A stretch of DNA of 64,000 bases from [Leptolyngbya] sp. JSC-1 (GCA_000733415.1 KL662191.1:2109145-2173144), one strand, 5' to 3'. Shown: positions 44,732 to 53,829, numbered from the stretch's first letter. Translations and numbers: made by a program. Notes: generated by a model not told the origin, from the sequence alone.

Positions 44732-47008
44732 CTAGCGGGGCGGAATATGGACCGGAGCCGAGCGCGCAATGCGCAGCCAGCGCCCGTTATTCGCCAAATA
44801 GCCAATTTCGGCTACATACTCGCCTATATCCGGCACTGTGACATGGCGATCCCGGTCGGTTTCTTCGCAGTTGAACTGTTGAATACTGTGGGGCGCTTGC
44901 CGCTCCAGCTCGATGCCCGTGACATCGCAGATCCGCAAAATAAAGCTTTCCCCACCGTGCTGCTTGGCAATTTCCTTATGATGCTCCAGCACATCCCAGT
45001 AAGCATAGGCTTCCTGCGAATTTCGCGGCACCAGCACAATTTGGCTGCGCTTCACAACCCGTTGACGTGGAGCTGCTTCGGCAGCCGTTCCCAGGGCGGT
45101 TGCTCCAGCCAGTCCTGTCATGCCCAGGGCAGCACCAGTCCTCAACTGCTCTTCTAGGCCACTGGTACTCAGGCCCTCTACCCGAAAGTTATCGCTGAAC
45201 TCGGCTCTGGGCAAATCATCGCGGGCATCCGTTCTGAAGTCATCGATGCGCACGTCCGGTCCGGTCTCAAACCGAGATTCGCTCGGTGGATTGTCCATGA
45301 GCGGCATGCCGCCCGACTGAAACGATTCGTTGAAACTGGGCAGCGTTGGAGGAGGAACCTCGCTAGCTGGAGGGGGATCTCCAAAATCAGGACGGGTTTG
45401 GGACGTACCATCTGGGCCGATATATACCGGAGCCGAACGAGCCAAGCGACACCAGCGGCCTTGATAGGTGACATAGCCCAGCTCCACCATATACTCCCGA
45501 TCGGTTTGGGGAATTGGAATGTGCAGATCCTGATCCGATTCATTGCACTCAAACTGGTCAATACTGTGGGCCGGATGGCGTTCCAGGTCTTGCCCGGTCA
45601 CATCATAAAGTCTGAGAGCTAGCTGCTGGCCGCCTTCTTCTTGGCGAATCCGCTGCTTGTGCGCTTCGGGGACTTCCCAATAGGCATAGGCATCCTGACT
45701 GTCGCGCGGCACCAGGACAATCCGGCTATTGTCTCCAGCTCGGTCTGCATCAAGCGCCGCCACCGCCACCGGAGTAGAAGCCGCCTCGTCAGTAGAGCGA
45801 TCCGAGCCGCGCAGCAGCAGCCACAGCAAAACTCCCAAGGCCGGAATTGACAACAACCAGAGCCACCAAGGTAATCCAGTTCGAGTAGCCCCTGCATCGG
45901 CGGCTGGAGCTTGAGCTACGGTGCCATCTGGTGCGGGCGCTGCATTGGGATCAGCAGGAGGAGATGGACTGGCGGCTGCATCCGGTGGTGGGGCGGCTGC
46001 ATCCGGAGAGGCCGCCGCTGGGGGAGAGGTGGTACCGTCGGGAGAGGCGGCTGCGTCGGGGGAAGCTGCCTGTTCGGATTTGGGCTTAAAAATGTCGAAA
46101 ATATTAAAGCCGCCCTTGCTAACTGCTGCTGCTGCCGCTGCCGCTTCCTCCACACTCAACCCGGCTAGTGTCTGCTGATTGGCTGGTGCGGTGGCATAGC
46201 CGAGAAACGCCTGCGCCGCTGGATTGGCTTCCTGCTTGTAAACATAGACCATCGGTTGGGAAAAGGCATAGCTGGGATCGGTCGGTGGAGTGCCATAGAT
46301 CGTGACAATCCGCACATCCGATTGATTGGCGACCTGATCTACAATCGCATAGCTAATACCGTCATCGCCCAGCTGGCGAATCATGGCATCCACGTTCTCA
46401 TCATCGACCGGATCGGCGGTTGCGCCAGCTTGAAAGGGAGCCGCCTGAAATACCGGATAGGCTTGCAAAGCTTGTCGGGTATCGCTAGCAGGCCGATCCA
46501 CTACCCGAATCGGTTTATCGGGACCGCCTACCTGTGACCAGTTAGTAATTTCACCCCGAAAGATCTGAGCAAACTGCTGATCGGTTAAATCGCCCGGAAA
46601 TGGATTATTTGCACCTACCACTATGGCGATTTTGCGTCGGGTGGCTGGCACTTCCACCAGGCCCTCAGCCTTTTCTTCTGCCGTCAAGGGGCGACCGATT
46701 GCCGCCACATCAATGCTGCCATCTCGCAAGGCTTGCAGCGCATCCGCGGTTCCCGTCTGCTTCACCTCGACCTTAGCATTGGGAAACTGGGCTTCGAAGT
46801 TTTGTTTCTGTACCTGACTAACGGCTGCCATACTGTTTGAACTGTTGATCCGCACGTTTGTGCCGGCAGGAACCTCAACAGGCGAGGCCAATGGCGGAGA
46901 TTGGGCCAGAGCTGCCTGCCGCAGCGATAGCATTGGCACCTCGGCAACCGTTGATAAGGCCAGTAAAACCGCTAAAGTCGTTAATGAAGGGGGAGGTTGT
47001 CGCATCAT
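44732..47008 (-). CDS. PstS-like binding domain fused via a TM segment to two DUF4912 domains
   Basis: A 758-residue fusion. A signal peptide (~1-35) leads to a periplasmic phosphate-binding-like domain (residues ~45-290: NSSNSMAAV, GSIDVAAIGRPLT, NPFPGDLTDQQFAQIFRGEITNW, YAFSQPMVYVYKQ). Then come a long Ala/Pro/Asp linker, a membrane helix (LPWWLWLLSIPALGVLLWLLL), and two DUF4912 repeats, each starting IVLVPR(D/N)SQ(D/E)AYAYW and ending RLARSAPV or RIARSAPV. The topology puts the binding domain outside and DUF4912 inside, as in a receptor. No ABC transporter genes adjoin. The role of DUF4912 is unknown; phosphate or another anion as ligand is inference. Confidence 0.85.
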   Translation of the reverse strand: MMRQPPPSLTTLAVLLALSTVAEVPMLSLRQAALAQSPPLASPVEVPAGTNVRINSSNSMAAVSQVQKQNFEAQFPNAKVEVKQTGTADALQALRDGSIDVAAIGRPLTAEEKAEGLVEVPATRRKIAIVVGANNPFPGDLTDQQFAQIFRGEITNWSQVGGPDKPIRVVDRPASDTRQALQAYPVFQAAPFQAGATADPVDDENVDAMIRQLGDDGISYAIVDQVANQSDVRIVTIYGTPPTDPSYAFSQPMVYVYKQEANPAAQAFLGYATAPANQQTLAGLSVEEAAAAAAAVSKGGFNIFDIFKPKSEQAASPDAAASPDGTTSPPAAASPDAAAPPPDAAASPSPPADPNAAPAPDGTVAQAPAADAGATRTGLPWWLWLLSIPALGVLLWLLLRGSDRSTDEAASTPVAVAALDADRAGDNSRIVLVPRDSQDAYAYWEVPEAHKQRIRQEEGGQQLALRLYDVTGQDLERHPAHSIDQFECNESDQDLHIPIPQTDREYMVELGYVTYQGRWCRLARSAPVYIGPDGTSQTRPDFGDPPPASEVPPPTLPSFNESFQSGGMPLMDNPPSESRFETGPDVRIDDFRTDARDDLPRAEFSDNFRVEGLSTSGLEEQLRTGAALGMTGLAGATALGTAAEAAPRQRVVKRSQIVLVPRNSQEAYAYWDVLEHHKEIAKQHGGESFILRICDVTGIELERQAPHSIQQFNCEETDRDRHVTVPDIGEYVAEIGYLANNGRWLRIARSAPVHIPPR

Positions 47009-47135
47009 GTCCAGTAAACCTACTCAATACATTCAATAGAAGGTTTGATCGGAGGCACGCCCATGATACAGCCAGCCAGCCAAATGTTTTCATTTAGTAG
47101 GAATAATTTAAGGACGGCCCAAGAATAAAACCATT

Positions 47136-48488
47136 ATGGCGCTAGGTCAACGTTTCAATGGGCTAGATGTGCTGATTCTTTCCAATGGACCAGGTGAACT
47201 CACAACCTGGGTGCGTCCGGTGGTGAAAGCCCTGCGTCAGCAAATCGCGGCCCAGTCTAATTTACAGCCTGCTTTACAGCCTAATTTACAGTCCAATTTA
47301 CACCCAAATTTACAGCCTGCTTTACAGCCTGCTTTACAGCCCGACTCGCTGCGGATCTCTCTAATTCTGTCTCCCTGTGCCAATGCGAGTGGTCAGGAAG
47401 CCATTATTGCCCGAACCTATCCAGAAATTGACCGAGTGCAGGGTGCCGAGCATTTCTTTCCCTTTCTGCTCTGGGGAAAAACTGCCGAAGATTGGGATTG
47501 GGCCGAACGCGGGCTAGTCATTTTTCTAGGCGGCGATCAATTCTTTCCGGTGGTGATTGGCAAACGGCTGGGCTACAAGATTCTGATCTACGCGGAGTGG
47601 GAAACCCGCTGGCATCGCTGGGTGGATCGGTTTGCGGTGATGAATCCCAGTCTGGTGCAGCATGCCCCAGCCCAATATGCCGACAAACTTACGGTAGTGG
47701 GCGACCTGATGGCCGATGTGCATCCTACTGCTGCCCCAGCTCACCGAGCTACGCCACTGATTGGGTTGCTCCCCGGTTCCAAACCGGCCAAACTGGCTCA
47801 GGGAGTGCCATTAGCCCTAGCTGTTGCCCAACAGGTGCAGCAATCTCGTCCCGATGTTCACTTTGTGATTCCGGTGGCACCAACGCTGGATCTGGCTACA
47901 TTAGCCCGATTTGCCAACCCAGCCCAAAATCCGGTGCTGCTTCAGTTTGGCAATGTCGCCGCTGAGCTAGTCTGGATAGCCGACCAGCCCTATTTAAAGA
48001 CCCAACAGGGGCTACCAATCGAGCTATGGACCCAGGTTCCGGCCTATGACTTGCTGGTTCAATGCGACCTGTGCCTCACTACCGTAGGAGCCAATACCGC
48101 CGAGTTGGGAGCGCTAGCTGTACCGATGATTGTGCTGATTCCCACCCAGCAACTTGATGCAATGCGCGCCTGGGATGGCCTACCAGGGCTACTCGCCAAC
48201 CTACCCGGTGTCGGTACGGTCTTCGCTAAGCTGATCAATCGCTGGTTCCTCCGGCAAAAGCGGCTGTTAGCTTGGCCCAATATCTGGGCTGGTGCCATGA
48301 TTGTTCCGGAGCTAATCGGCCAACTCCATCCCCGACAAGTAGCGGACATGGTCCTCGATTGGCTGGATCACCCAGAACAACTAGCCCAGATTCGGCAACA
48401 GCTCCAGCAGGTGCGCGGTGAAACCGGAGCGGCTCAAAAAGTAGCGGAGCTAGCCCAGGCTCTCCTGCAGGCCGCTGCCTCTGGGTAG
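47136..48488 (+). CDS. LpxB-related (lipid-A-disaccharide synthase-like) glycosyltransferase
   Basis: A 450-residue protein like the cyanobacterial lipid-A-disaccharide-synthase-related family. ILSNGPGELTTWVRPV at the start, FLGGDQFFPVVIGKRLG, LIGLLPGSKPAKL and a C-terminal DLCLTTVGANTAELGALAVPMIVLIPTQQ fit the GT-B fold with nucleotide-sugar binding. It differs from true LpxB and its acceptor is unknown. Residues ~42-69 are seven Gln-Pro-rich repeats encoded by a 12-bp tandem array (47259-47342), not expected in this family. The start ATG at 47136 is clear. It is divergent from the DUF4912 gene. Confidence 0.82.
   Translation: MALGQRFNGLDVLILSNGPGELTTWVRPVVKALRQQIAAQSNLQPALQPNLQSNLHPNLQPALQPALQPDSLRISLILSPCANASGQEAIIARTYPEIDRVQGAEHFFPFLLWGKTAEDWDWAERGLVIFLGGDQFFPVVIGKRLGYKILIYAEWETRWHRWVDRFAVMNPSLVQHAPAQYADKLTVVGDLMADVHPTAAPAHRATPLIGLLPGSKPAKLAQGVPLALAVAQQVQQSRPDVHFVIPVAPTLDLATLARFANPAQNPVLLQFGNVAAELVWIADQPYLKTQQGLPIELWTQVPAYDLLVQCDLCLTTVGANTAELGALAVPMIVLIPTQQLDAMRAWDGLPGLLANLPGVGTVFAKLINRWFLRQKRLLAWPNIWAGAMIVPELIGQLHPRQVADMVLDWLDHPEQLAQIRQQLQQVRGETGAAQKVAELAQALLQAAASG
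47259..47342 (+). repeat. 12-bp tandem repeat (x7) inside the LpxB-like gene
   Basis: Seven units of (AAT/GCT)TTACAGCCT-like sequence encode NLQP/ALQP/NLHP. The 84-bp block is a multiple of three and preserves the frame. It lies after the first alpha helix of the N-terminal Rossmann half, where an insertion loop could be tolerated. Confidence 0.9.
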
Positions 48489-48660
48489 CGAGGGCATAAT
48501 TTTTGCTGGCGGCCCGCCAGGGAAATGCCAACACTGTAGGATCTGAGTAGATTATTTGCGGGTATTCGCGGGTAGGTCAGGCCGCCAGATGCCCCAACGA
48601 AATGAGCAACCTTGATCGTGGTCTAACGTCCTAGGCAACCTTGAAATCAGGTGAAGAATT

Positions 48661-49110
48661 GTGAGAAAAGCATCCGTGACAAAATTTCCCTGGCTCTCTC
48701 TGGCGCTGTTGTTTGCAGCTCACAGTACCTTTAGCTGGTTCCTGATCCACGCTACGGCACCTCGGATTGTTTGGATTTTGGTGTTTTCATTTACTCTGAT
48801 TCAAGCCCTGCTGTTGACCACGCTATTTGACGGCTTCCGACGCCTCCTGCGAGCTTGGTTGCGCTCTGATACTGGCTATTTCACGCTGATTGTTGTGGGT
48901 GCGCTTGGAATTACAGTTGCCCTGGTCTGGTTCAGAACCTTTGGCTACTTTCTGGTCCTCGTTTCTGCGGAAGTACTGGCGCGGCTCGATCTGCAAAACG
49001 CAGGCTTCAATCGTCTGCAATCTCTGTTTCTGCTGGCTCTGTTTTCCTTAGCTGGGCTAGCAACCGGTTGGGCTGCTTATCAAAACCCGATATTTCGATT
49101 CACGACGTGA
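48661..49110 (+). CDS. Four-helix membrane protein of unknown function
   Basis: A 149-residue protein, GTG start at 48661, with four hydrophobic segments near residues 8-25, 30-53, 76-107 and 122-140. The segment between the second and third carries RRLLRAWLRSD. No family motif could be named. Its strand and position next to phoH (converging) give no clear hint. It is probably a real gene because the helices and codon pattern are consistent through the frame. Confidence 0.65.
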   Translation: MRKASVTKFPWLSLALLFAAHSTFSWFLIHATAPRIVWILVFSFTLIQALLLTTLFDGFRRLLRAWLRSDTGYFTLIVVGALGITVALVWFRTFGYFLVLVSAEVLARLDLQNAGFNRLQSLFLLALFSLAGLATGWAAYQNPIFRFTT

Positions 49111-49140
49111 AGGATAGACAGAGTGAAACATAGACAGAAC

Positions 49141-50115
49141 TCAACTTTCCCCCGCTTTCTCGTGCTCTTCATAGGCAGCAACAATCCGCTGCACTAGCGG
49201 ATGGCGCACCACATCGGCTTTCGTAAGCTGACAAAAGGCAATGCCTTCGACGTTGTGCAAAATTTTCTGAGCTACCGATAGACCAGATTGCTGATAGTTG
49301 GGTAAGTCAGTTTGGGTCGTGTCGCCCGTCACAACCATACGGGAGCGGAATCCCAACCGCGTCAGCACCATCTTCATTTGGGCCGGAGTGGTATTTTGGG
49401 CTTCGTCTAAGATCACAAAGGCATTGTTCAGCGTGCGGCCCCGCATGTAGGCCAAGGGAGCGACCTCAATCACGCCCCGCTCCATCAAGCTGGGAATTTT
49501 CTCCGGGTCAAGCATTTCATAGAGGGCATCGTAGAGCGGACGCAGATAGGGGTTGACCTTTTGCTGCAAATCGCCTGGCAAGAAGCCCAGCTTTTCTCCT
49601 GCTTCCACCGCAGGGCGCGTTAAGATCAGTCGCTCATATTGGTTGGCCAGCAGTGCTTGAACTGCCACCACTGCTGCCAAAAAGGTTTTTCCCGTTCCAG
49701 CCGGTCCGGTACAGAAGATCAGGTCGTGGGTCTGGATTGCCTGTACATACTGGCGCTGCCGAAAGGTTTTCGCCCGGATTTCTTCACCTCGACGGGTGCG
49801 GGCCAGCACATTTTGCTGAAGCGCTTGCAGCTCATCCTGGCGATCGGTATTCAGAGCATGACGAGCGGTTAGGATATCTACACTGGTAACCTGTTTACCC
49901 TGGCTCCAGTAGGGTTCGAGCGAGCGCACCAGTTCCGTACTCAGGACCACCTGCTTTTCTAGACCGGAGATATGCAGCGATTGGCCACGCAGCACAAAAC
50001 TAGCTCCAGTTTGCTGTGCCAGTACCTTCAGGTTTTCTTCCTGAAATCCGGCCAACGCAATGGCGCTCTCGGGAGTTGGTAATTCAATCGTGGATGTTGT
50101 GACCATGCATCCCAA
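49141..50115 (-). CDS. phoH: PhoH-family ATPase/helicase-like protein
   Basis: A 324-residue PhoH-type P-loop protein. Walker A GPAGTGKT has Lys143; Walker B is FVILDEAQNTT; RMVVTGDTTQTDLP is the conserved motif III. The N-terminal ~100 residues form the KH-like part (LKVLAQQTGASFVLRGQSL). PhoH proteins are linked to RNA metabolism and phosphate stress. It follows khpA and rpsP on the same strand, a conserved cyanobacterial order, although ffh, which often precedes rpsP, is absent here. The start may be ATG 50106. Confidence 0.94.
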   Translation of the reverse strand: MGCMVTTSTIELPTPESAIALAGFQEENLKVLAQQTGASFVLRGQSLHISGLEKQVVLSTELVRSLEPYWSQGKQVTSVDILTARHALNTDRQDELQALQQNVLARTRRGEEIRAKTFRQRQYVQAIQTHDLIFCTGPAGTGKTFLAAVVAVQALLANQYERLILTRPAVEAGEKLGFLPGDLQQKVNPYLRPLYDALYEMLDPEKIPSLMERGVIEVAPLAYMRGRTLNNAFVILDEAQNTTPAQMKMVLTRLGFRSRMVVTGDTTQTDLPNYQQSGLSVAQKILHNVEGIAFCQLTKADVVRHPLVQRIVAAYEEHEKAGES

Positions 50116-50282
50116 AATAGGGAAAGTTTTGAGTTGGAATGTCAGAAATTGGTTTCGATCAGAAGTCTAAGAAGCGGTTTGAAAAGGATCTTGTCGTCTA
50201 GAGCCGCCCCCTTTTCTGGGATGCCCGTAGGGCTATAATCCCCTACTCGTGGAGGACTTTGAACAGCGACGGTTCGGGGAAG

Positions 50283-50299
50283 TCCCCCAGACTGGGGGA
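50283..50299. terminator. Compact GC hairpin between khpA and phoH
   Basis: TCCCCCAG (50283-50290) and CTGGGGGA (50292-50299) are perfect inverted arms around a single A; as an RNA hairpin, about 6 bp with a 5-nt loop. No T-run follows on the minus strand, so it may be a processing or attenuation site in the rpsP-khpA-phoH transcript. Confidence 0.45.
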
Positions 50300-50325
50300 T
50301 GTAAAACTCAACACTTTTTTAAGGT

Positions 50326-50706
50326 TTAGCTTCTTCTAGAAGGGCGGCGGGGAGAGCGGGAACGCAACGGTCCATCGTCACTGCCATGCTCGCGTGGGCT
50401 AGGGCCACTCGCCTGACTACCAAACACTTCTAGATGAGCCGAATGGCCAGCCGCTTGAGCCACGGCTTGCAGAACGGTACGCACCGCTTGAATATTGCGC
50501 CCACCTCGCCCAAATACCCGTCCCTTGTCCTCTCCTTCAATCGCTAACCGAACTAGGACTCGCATCGTGCGGGGAGACATTTCGCAGTCAATTCGCAGAG
50601 AATCTGGTGAGTCAAGGAAAGGCTGCACTAGGAAGCGAACCAATCCTTCGTAGTCTGGGGCTGTTGTAGATGGTTGGGAGGACAAAGAGACGTTCAAAGC
50701 AGGCAC
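50326..50706 (-). CDS. khpA: KH-domain RNA-binding protein KhpA
   Basis: A 126-residue protein with a single KH domain. The GxxG loop is GRGGRN, preceded by VRLAIEGEDKGRVF and followed by IQAVRTVLQAVAQAAGH. N-terminal YEGLVRFLVQPFLDSPDSLRID is typical of the KhpA/YlqC family. KhpA proteins bind RNA broadly and influence translation. The C-terminal ~25 residues are Arg/Ser-rich and disordered, ending RSRSPRRPSRRS. It follows rpsP by 62 bp on the same strand, the normal order. Confidence 0.93.
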   Translation of the reverse strand: MPALNVSLSSQPSTTAPDYEGLVRFLVQPFLDSPDSLRIDCEMSPRTMRVLVRLAIEGEDKGRVFGRGGRNIQAVRTVLQAVAQAAGHSAHLEVFGSQASGPSPREHGSDDGPLRSRSPRRPSRRS

Positions 50707-50768
50707 TGTTTGTAGTGGAGTGATCTAACCAACCCTGTGGGCGGATGATTGATGGGCGATTGGGGCTA

Positions 50769-51020
50769 CTAGGCGCGAGCTTTTGGCTTGAGAATATCTG
50801 CCTTTTCTAGCAGACGACGTACTGTATCGGTGGGCTGGGCACCTTGCTCTAGTCGCTTAACGATGGCTTCCGTATTCAGTTTCACTTCGTCAGTTCTGGG
50901 ATTATAGAACCCCAATTCTTCTAGCGGGCGACCATCTCGACGAGAATCGTTATTCATCGCCACAATCCGATAGCTGGCCTCAAATTTTTTGCCGAACCGC
51001 TTCAATCGCAGTTTGATCAT
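50769..51020 (-). CDS. rpsP: 30S ribosomal protein S16
   Basis: An 83-residue ribosomal protein that binds 16S rRNA early in 30S assembly. MIKLRLKRFGKKFEASYRIV, DSRRDGRPLEELGFYNPRTD and the WVGQGAQPT-equivalent RLEQGAQPTDTVRRLL are standard S16. Length is typical for cyanobacteria. It heads the rpsP-khpA-phoH unit; the promoter lies between 51020 and the divergent ATP-grasp gene. Confidence 0.97.
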   Translation of the reverse strand: MIKLRLKRFGKKFEASYRIVAMNNDSRRDGRPLEELGFYNPRTDEVKLNTEAIVKRLEQGAQPTDTVRRLLEKADILKPKARA

Positions 51021-51335
51021 GCCTGAAAATGGTGCTCCTGTGAAAACTACAAAAGAAAACTAAAAACCTTGTGGGCTAGTCAAGAGAAGATGGTTATCGA
51101 AATCGCCAAACTGACCCACAGTCTTCCAATTTTAAGACTTAAGGGCTAACAATAGCCACTCCATCAAAACCCAGGGATTTTGACCTTTCAAATCATAGCG
51201 CAGAAAAAACCTGGATTGGCAGCGGTTTTGCTGCTGTTTTTGTTTATGGAACGCAACAATGCATCTAAATGCACAGTGAATTTTGCAATTCTACCGATAG
51301 GATCAAAGCGGAGTCTGTACGTTACTTGTGGGCCT

Positions 51336-53261
51336 ATGGTTTTAGATCAGCCGCTGAACCCCAATCCGGTAAATGCTAGAAGAACGGATGTCTTTGATCT
51401 CTACAATTTCAAATTCTATGCCGGACCCAACCCCTATCTGGAGTATGGTGCCTTAGTTTTTGATTTTGCCCTGACGGGTTATGAAGACCCCCTGCCCATC
51501 GAAGACTACCTGATCGCGATTGGGAAACGCTATCCCCAGCTCGCATCTGTGACGTGTGACTCCTACGCTGACCTGTTTGGCCGCACGCTAATCGAGGTCG
51601 GCAAGCTGGATATGGATTTGCATTTCGAACACTACAGCCTCACCCCAGGAAATAAATCCACCCGCATCGCCATTGAAGCGATTCACGAGTCTACCAGCTA
51701 CAGCGTCGCCTACGCGGTTTGGGACTGGCTAGAGTCGATCACACAAGACCTGCCCTATGGGTTGGATGATCAGATCGAACGACTGCAGCGCCGGTTTCGG
51801 CGGTCGGTGTATGGTGGACCGACCATTTATGCCTTGCTCCGATCTGCCCATCGGCTTGGAATTCCGGCCTTTTACCTGGCGGATGAGGGCTTGATGCAAT
51901 ACGGCTATGGCAAAAAACTGGTGCGGGGCATTGCTACCACGTTTGATCGCGATAGCCACCTCGATTCGGACTTCACGACTCGCAAAGACGACTGTAAGGC
52001 GTTTCTGGCAACGCTGGGGTTTCCGGTGCCCAAGGGTGATATCGTCACTACGGTGGATGAAGCTCTGATTGCGGCGCGGCGAGTTGGGTATCCGGTGGCG
52101 GTGAAGCCGGTGGTGGGCCACAAGGGAATTGGCGTCACGGCAGAGGTGAGGGATGAGCAGGAGCTAGAATTCGCCTTTGACCGGGCCATAGATGCCCATC
52201 TAGAGAATCAGCCGATTGCGGTGATTGTGGAGCAGAGCATTGCTGGATCCGACTATCGCCTGCTCTGTGTCAACGGCAAGTTTGTTGCGGCGATGGAACG
52301 GCGTCCGGCCTCGGTGATCGGAGATGGCGTCTCAACGATCGATGAACTGATCGAGCGGGAAAATCGCCGCCCCGAACGACGCGACACCCCCACTTCCCCG
52401 ATGGGCAAAATTATCTCTGATGCGGCAATGGAACGCTACTTATCCGAGCAAGGACTGTCGCTAGATAGCGTCTTGGAAGCCGATCGCAAAGTTTTTCTGC
52501 GCAAGGTAGCCAACCTTTCCTCTGGTGGCATGGGAATTGATGCTACGCCCTTGATCCATCCTGACAATATTGTGTTGGCTCAGGATATCGCCCAGCATTT
52601 TCAGCTCGTTTGTTTGGGAATCGATGTGCTGACACCCGATATCAGTCGCTCATGGCGCGAAGGCCAGTTTGGGATTGTGGAAATTAACGCGGCTCCGGGG
52701 GTTTACATGCACCTCAAGCCTGCGGTTGGTCAATGCGTTGATGTCACGCTGCCGATCCTGCATACCTTTTTTGAAGCCGGAGATGATGCCCGTATTCCCA
52801 TTATCACGTTCAACTATTTGCCTGTAGACGAACTGCAAGAGCTAATCGATCAGATTTTGCTGCAACACCCCAATTGGGTGATTGGAGCCATCTGCCGCGA
52901 TGCGGTTTTCATTAATCGCTCTGAAAAAAATCTGTCTGGTTCCCACAACACCAGAGTCCAGAGTCTGTTGCGCAATCCCAAGCTTGACTTGCTGATTGCC
53001 GAGTACCGCGAATCGGTATTTGAGCAGGAAGGGCTGTTCTACGACCACAGCGATATCTTGATCCTCGATGATCCGACCGATATTGAACTGTCGCTCAGTC
53101 GGGTGGTGCCAGAGGATGCCACGGTAGTAATTAAAGAAAGAGATGCTATCTCAGTGCGCAGTCGGGGCTTGGTCGAGCAGTACAATCTGGGCGAAAATGA
53201 GCCGTTCAAGCGTATCTACTGGAGCGAAATTGCCGCAATTCTTCAAGCGTTGGCGGAATAA
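51336..53261 (+). CDS. Cyanophycin-synthetase-like ATP-grasp protein without Mur-ligase half
   Basis: About 641 residues from ATG 51336 (MVLDQPLNPNPVNARRTD); TTG 51180 and ATG 51246 are upstream in-frame options. The N-terminal ~190 residues resemble the first domain of CphA. The ATP-grasp core follows: FTTRKDDCKAFLATLGFPVPKGD, YPVAVKPVVGHKGIGV, GSDYRLLCVNGKFVAAMERRPASVIGDG, and the metal site in FGIVEINAAPGVYMHL. CphA continues with a Mur-ligase domain that adds arginine; here the C-terminal ~160 residues are different and carry no GKTT P-loop. It may make or modify a peptide other than cyanophycin. It is divergent from rpsP. Confidence 0.8.
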   Translation: MVLDQPLNPNPVNARRTDVFDLYNFKFYAGPNPYLEYGALVFDFALTGYEDPLPIEDYLIAIGKRYPQLASVTCDSYADLFGRTLIEVGKLDMDLHFEHYSLTPGNKSTRIAIEAIHESTSYSVAYAVWDWLESITQDLPYGLDDQIERLQRRFRRSVYGGPTIYALLRSAHRLGIPAFYLADEGLMQYGYGKKLVRGIATTFDRDSHLDSDFTTRKDDCKAFLATLGFPVPKGDIVTTVDEALIAARRVGYPVAVKPVVGHKGIGVTAEVRDEQELEFAFDRAIDAHLENQPIAVIVEQSIAGSDYRLLCVNGKFVAAMERRPASVIGDGVSTIDELIERENRRPERRDTPTSPMGKIISDAAMERYLSEQGLSLDSVLEADRKVFLRKVANLSSGGMGIDATPLIHPDNIVLAQDIAQHFQLVCLGIDVLTPDISRSWREGQFGIVEINAAPGVYMHLKPAVGQCVDVTLPILHTFFEAGDDARIPIITFNYLPVDELQELIDQILLQHPNWVIGAICRDAVFINRSEKNLSGSHNTRVQSLLRNPKLDLLIAEYRESVFEQEGLFYDHSDILILDDPTDIELSLSRVVPEDATVVIKERDAISVRSRGLVEQYNLGENEPFKRIYWSEIAAILQALAE

Positions 53262-53267
53262 TCGTCC

Positions 53268-53468
53268 CTAACGCGACCTCAAATAGCGCCGCTGTAAATC
53301 AATTGTGTCCGACAGTTCACCGAGACTGTAGATTACTTCGGCTACGGATTTGCGGAAGGTTGGGTCTTCGGTCAGCTCTGACAAGGTTGACAAAAACATT
53401 AGCTCAGCCTGAATCGCGTCTGCCAACAGCGCATAGTTTGAGCGGATGACTTGATGGATGGCGTCCAT
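53268..53468 (-). CDS. Small conserved helical protein
   Basis: A 66-residue, highly helical, soluble protein (DAIHQVIRSNYALLADAIQAELMF, then ELTEDPTFRKSVAEVIYSLGELSDTIDLQRRYL). No family could be named. The frame is closed by a stop 6 bp after the converging ATP-grasp gene. A candidate operator (53509-53543) precedes it on the divergent side. It is short, so support is moderate. Confidence 0.5.
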   Translation of the reverse strand: MDAIHQVIRSNYALLADAIQAELMFLSTLSELTEDPTFRKSVAEVIYSLGELSDTIDLQRRYLRSR

Positions 53469-53508
53469 AGCAAATGACCACGATAGCTTATCACCCCTGT
53501 AGTACTAT

Positions 53509-53543
53509 TAAACGGTAGTGCCGTATAAAGGAAATGCCGTTTA
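53509..53543. promoter_or_regulatory. Inverted repeat with repeated CCGT/ACGG half-sites
   Basis: TAAACGG (53509-53515) and CCGTTTA (53537-53543) are perfect arms; inside, ACGGTAGTGCCGT supplies a second inverted pair. It lies between the divergent small gene (start 53468) and the HTH regulator (start 53614), so it may be that regulator's own operator. Confidence 0.5.
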
Positions 53544-53613
53544 GCGGTAAGATTGGCCGAAGTTCGATCCAGGAGTAGGCTACGAGTTGTTGCTATGTCC
53601 AACTAGTCCGGGA

Positions 53614-53829
53614 ATGTCCATTCGCAACACTATTAAAGCTTTAGCAGCGTCTAAGGGAGACAACACTAACTACAAGTTTTGGAAGCGTACTGGATTTTCA
53701 CAAAGCACAGCCTACAGAATTTATCGAGATTCCAGTGTCTATCCCTCTGCTCCTGTTCTGGAAGTGATCTGCAAGGTTTACGGCGAGCAGCCAGGAGATT
53801 GTTTGGAGTATGTGCCTGATGAGGAGTGA
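53614..53829 (+). CDS. Small Cro/C1-type HTH regulator
   Basis: A 71-residue protein from ATG 53614 (MSIRNTIKALAASKG). The HTH is WKRTGFSQSTAYRIYRDSSVYPSAPVLEVICKVYGEQPGDCLEY, as in small HTH_26/Cro-type proteins. It has no effector domain. Probably an autoregulator acting on the inverted repeat upstream. An ATG at 53587 adds 9 residues without family character. Confidence 0.75.
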   Translation: MSIRNTIKALAASKGDNTNYKFWKRTGFSQSTAYRIYRDSSVYPSAPVLEVICKVYGEQPGDCLEYVPDEE

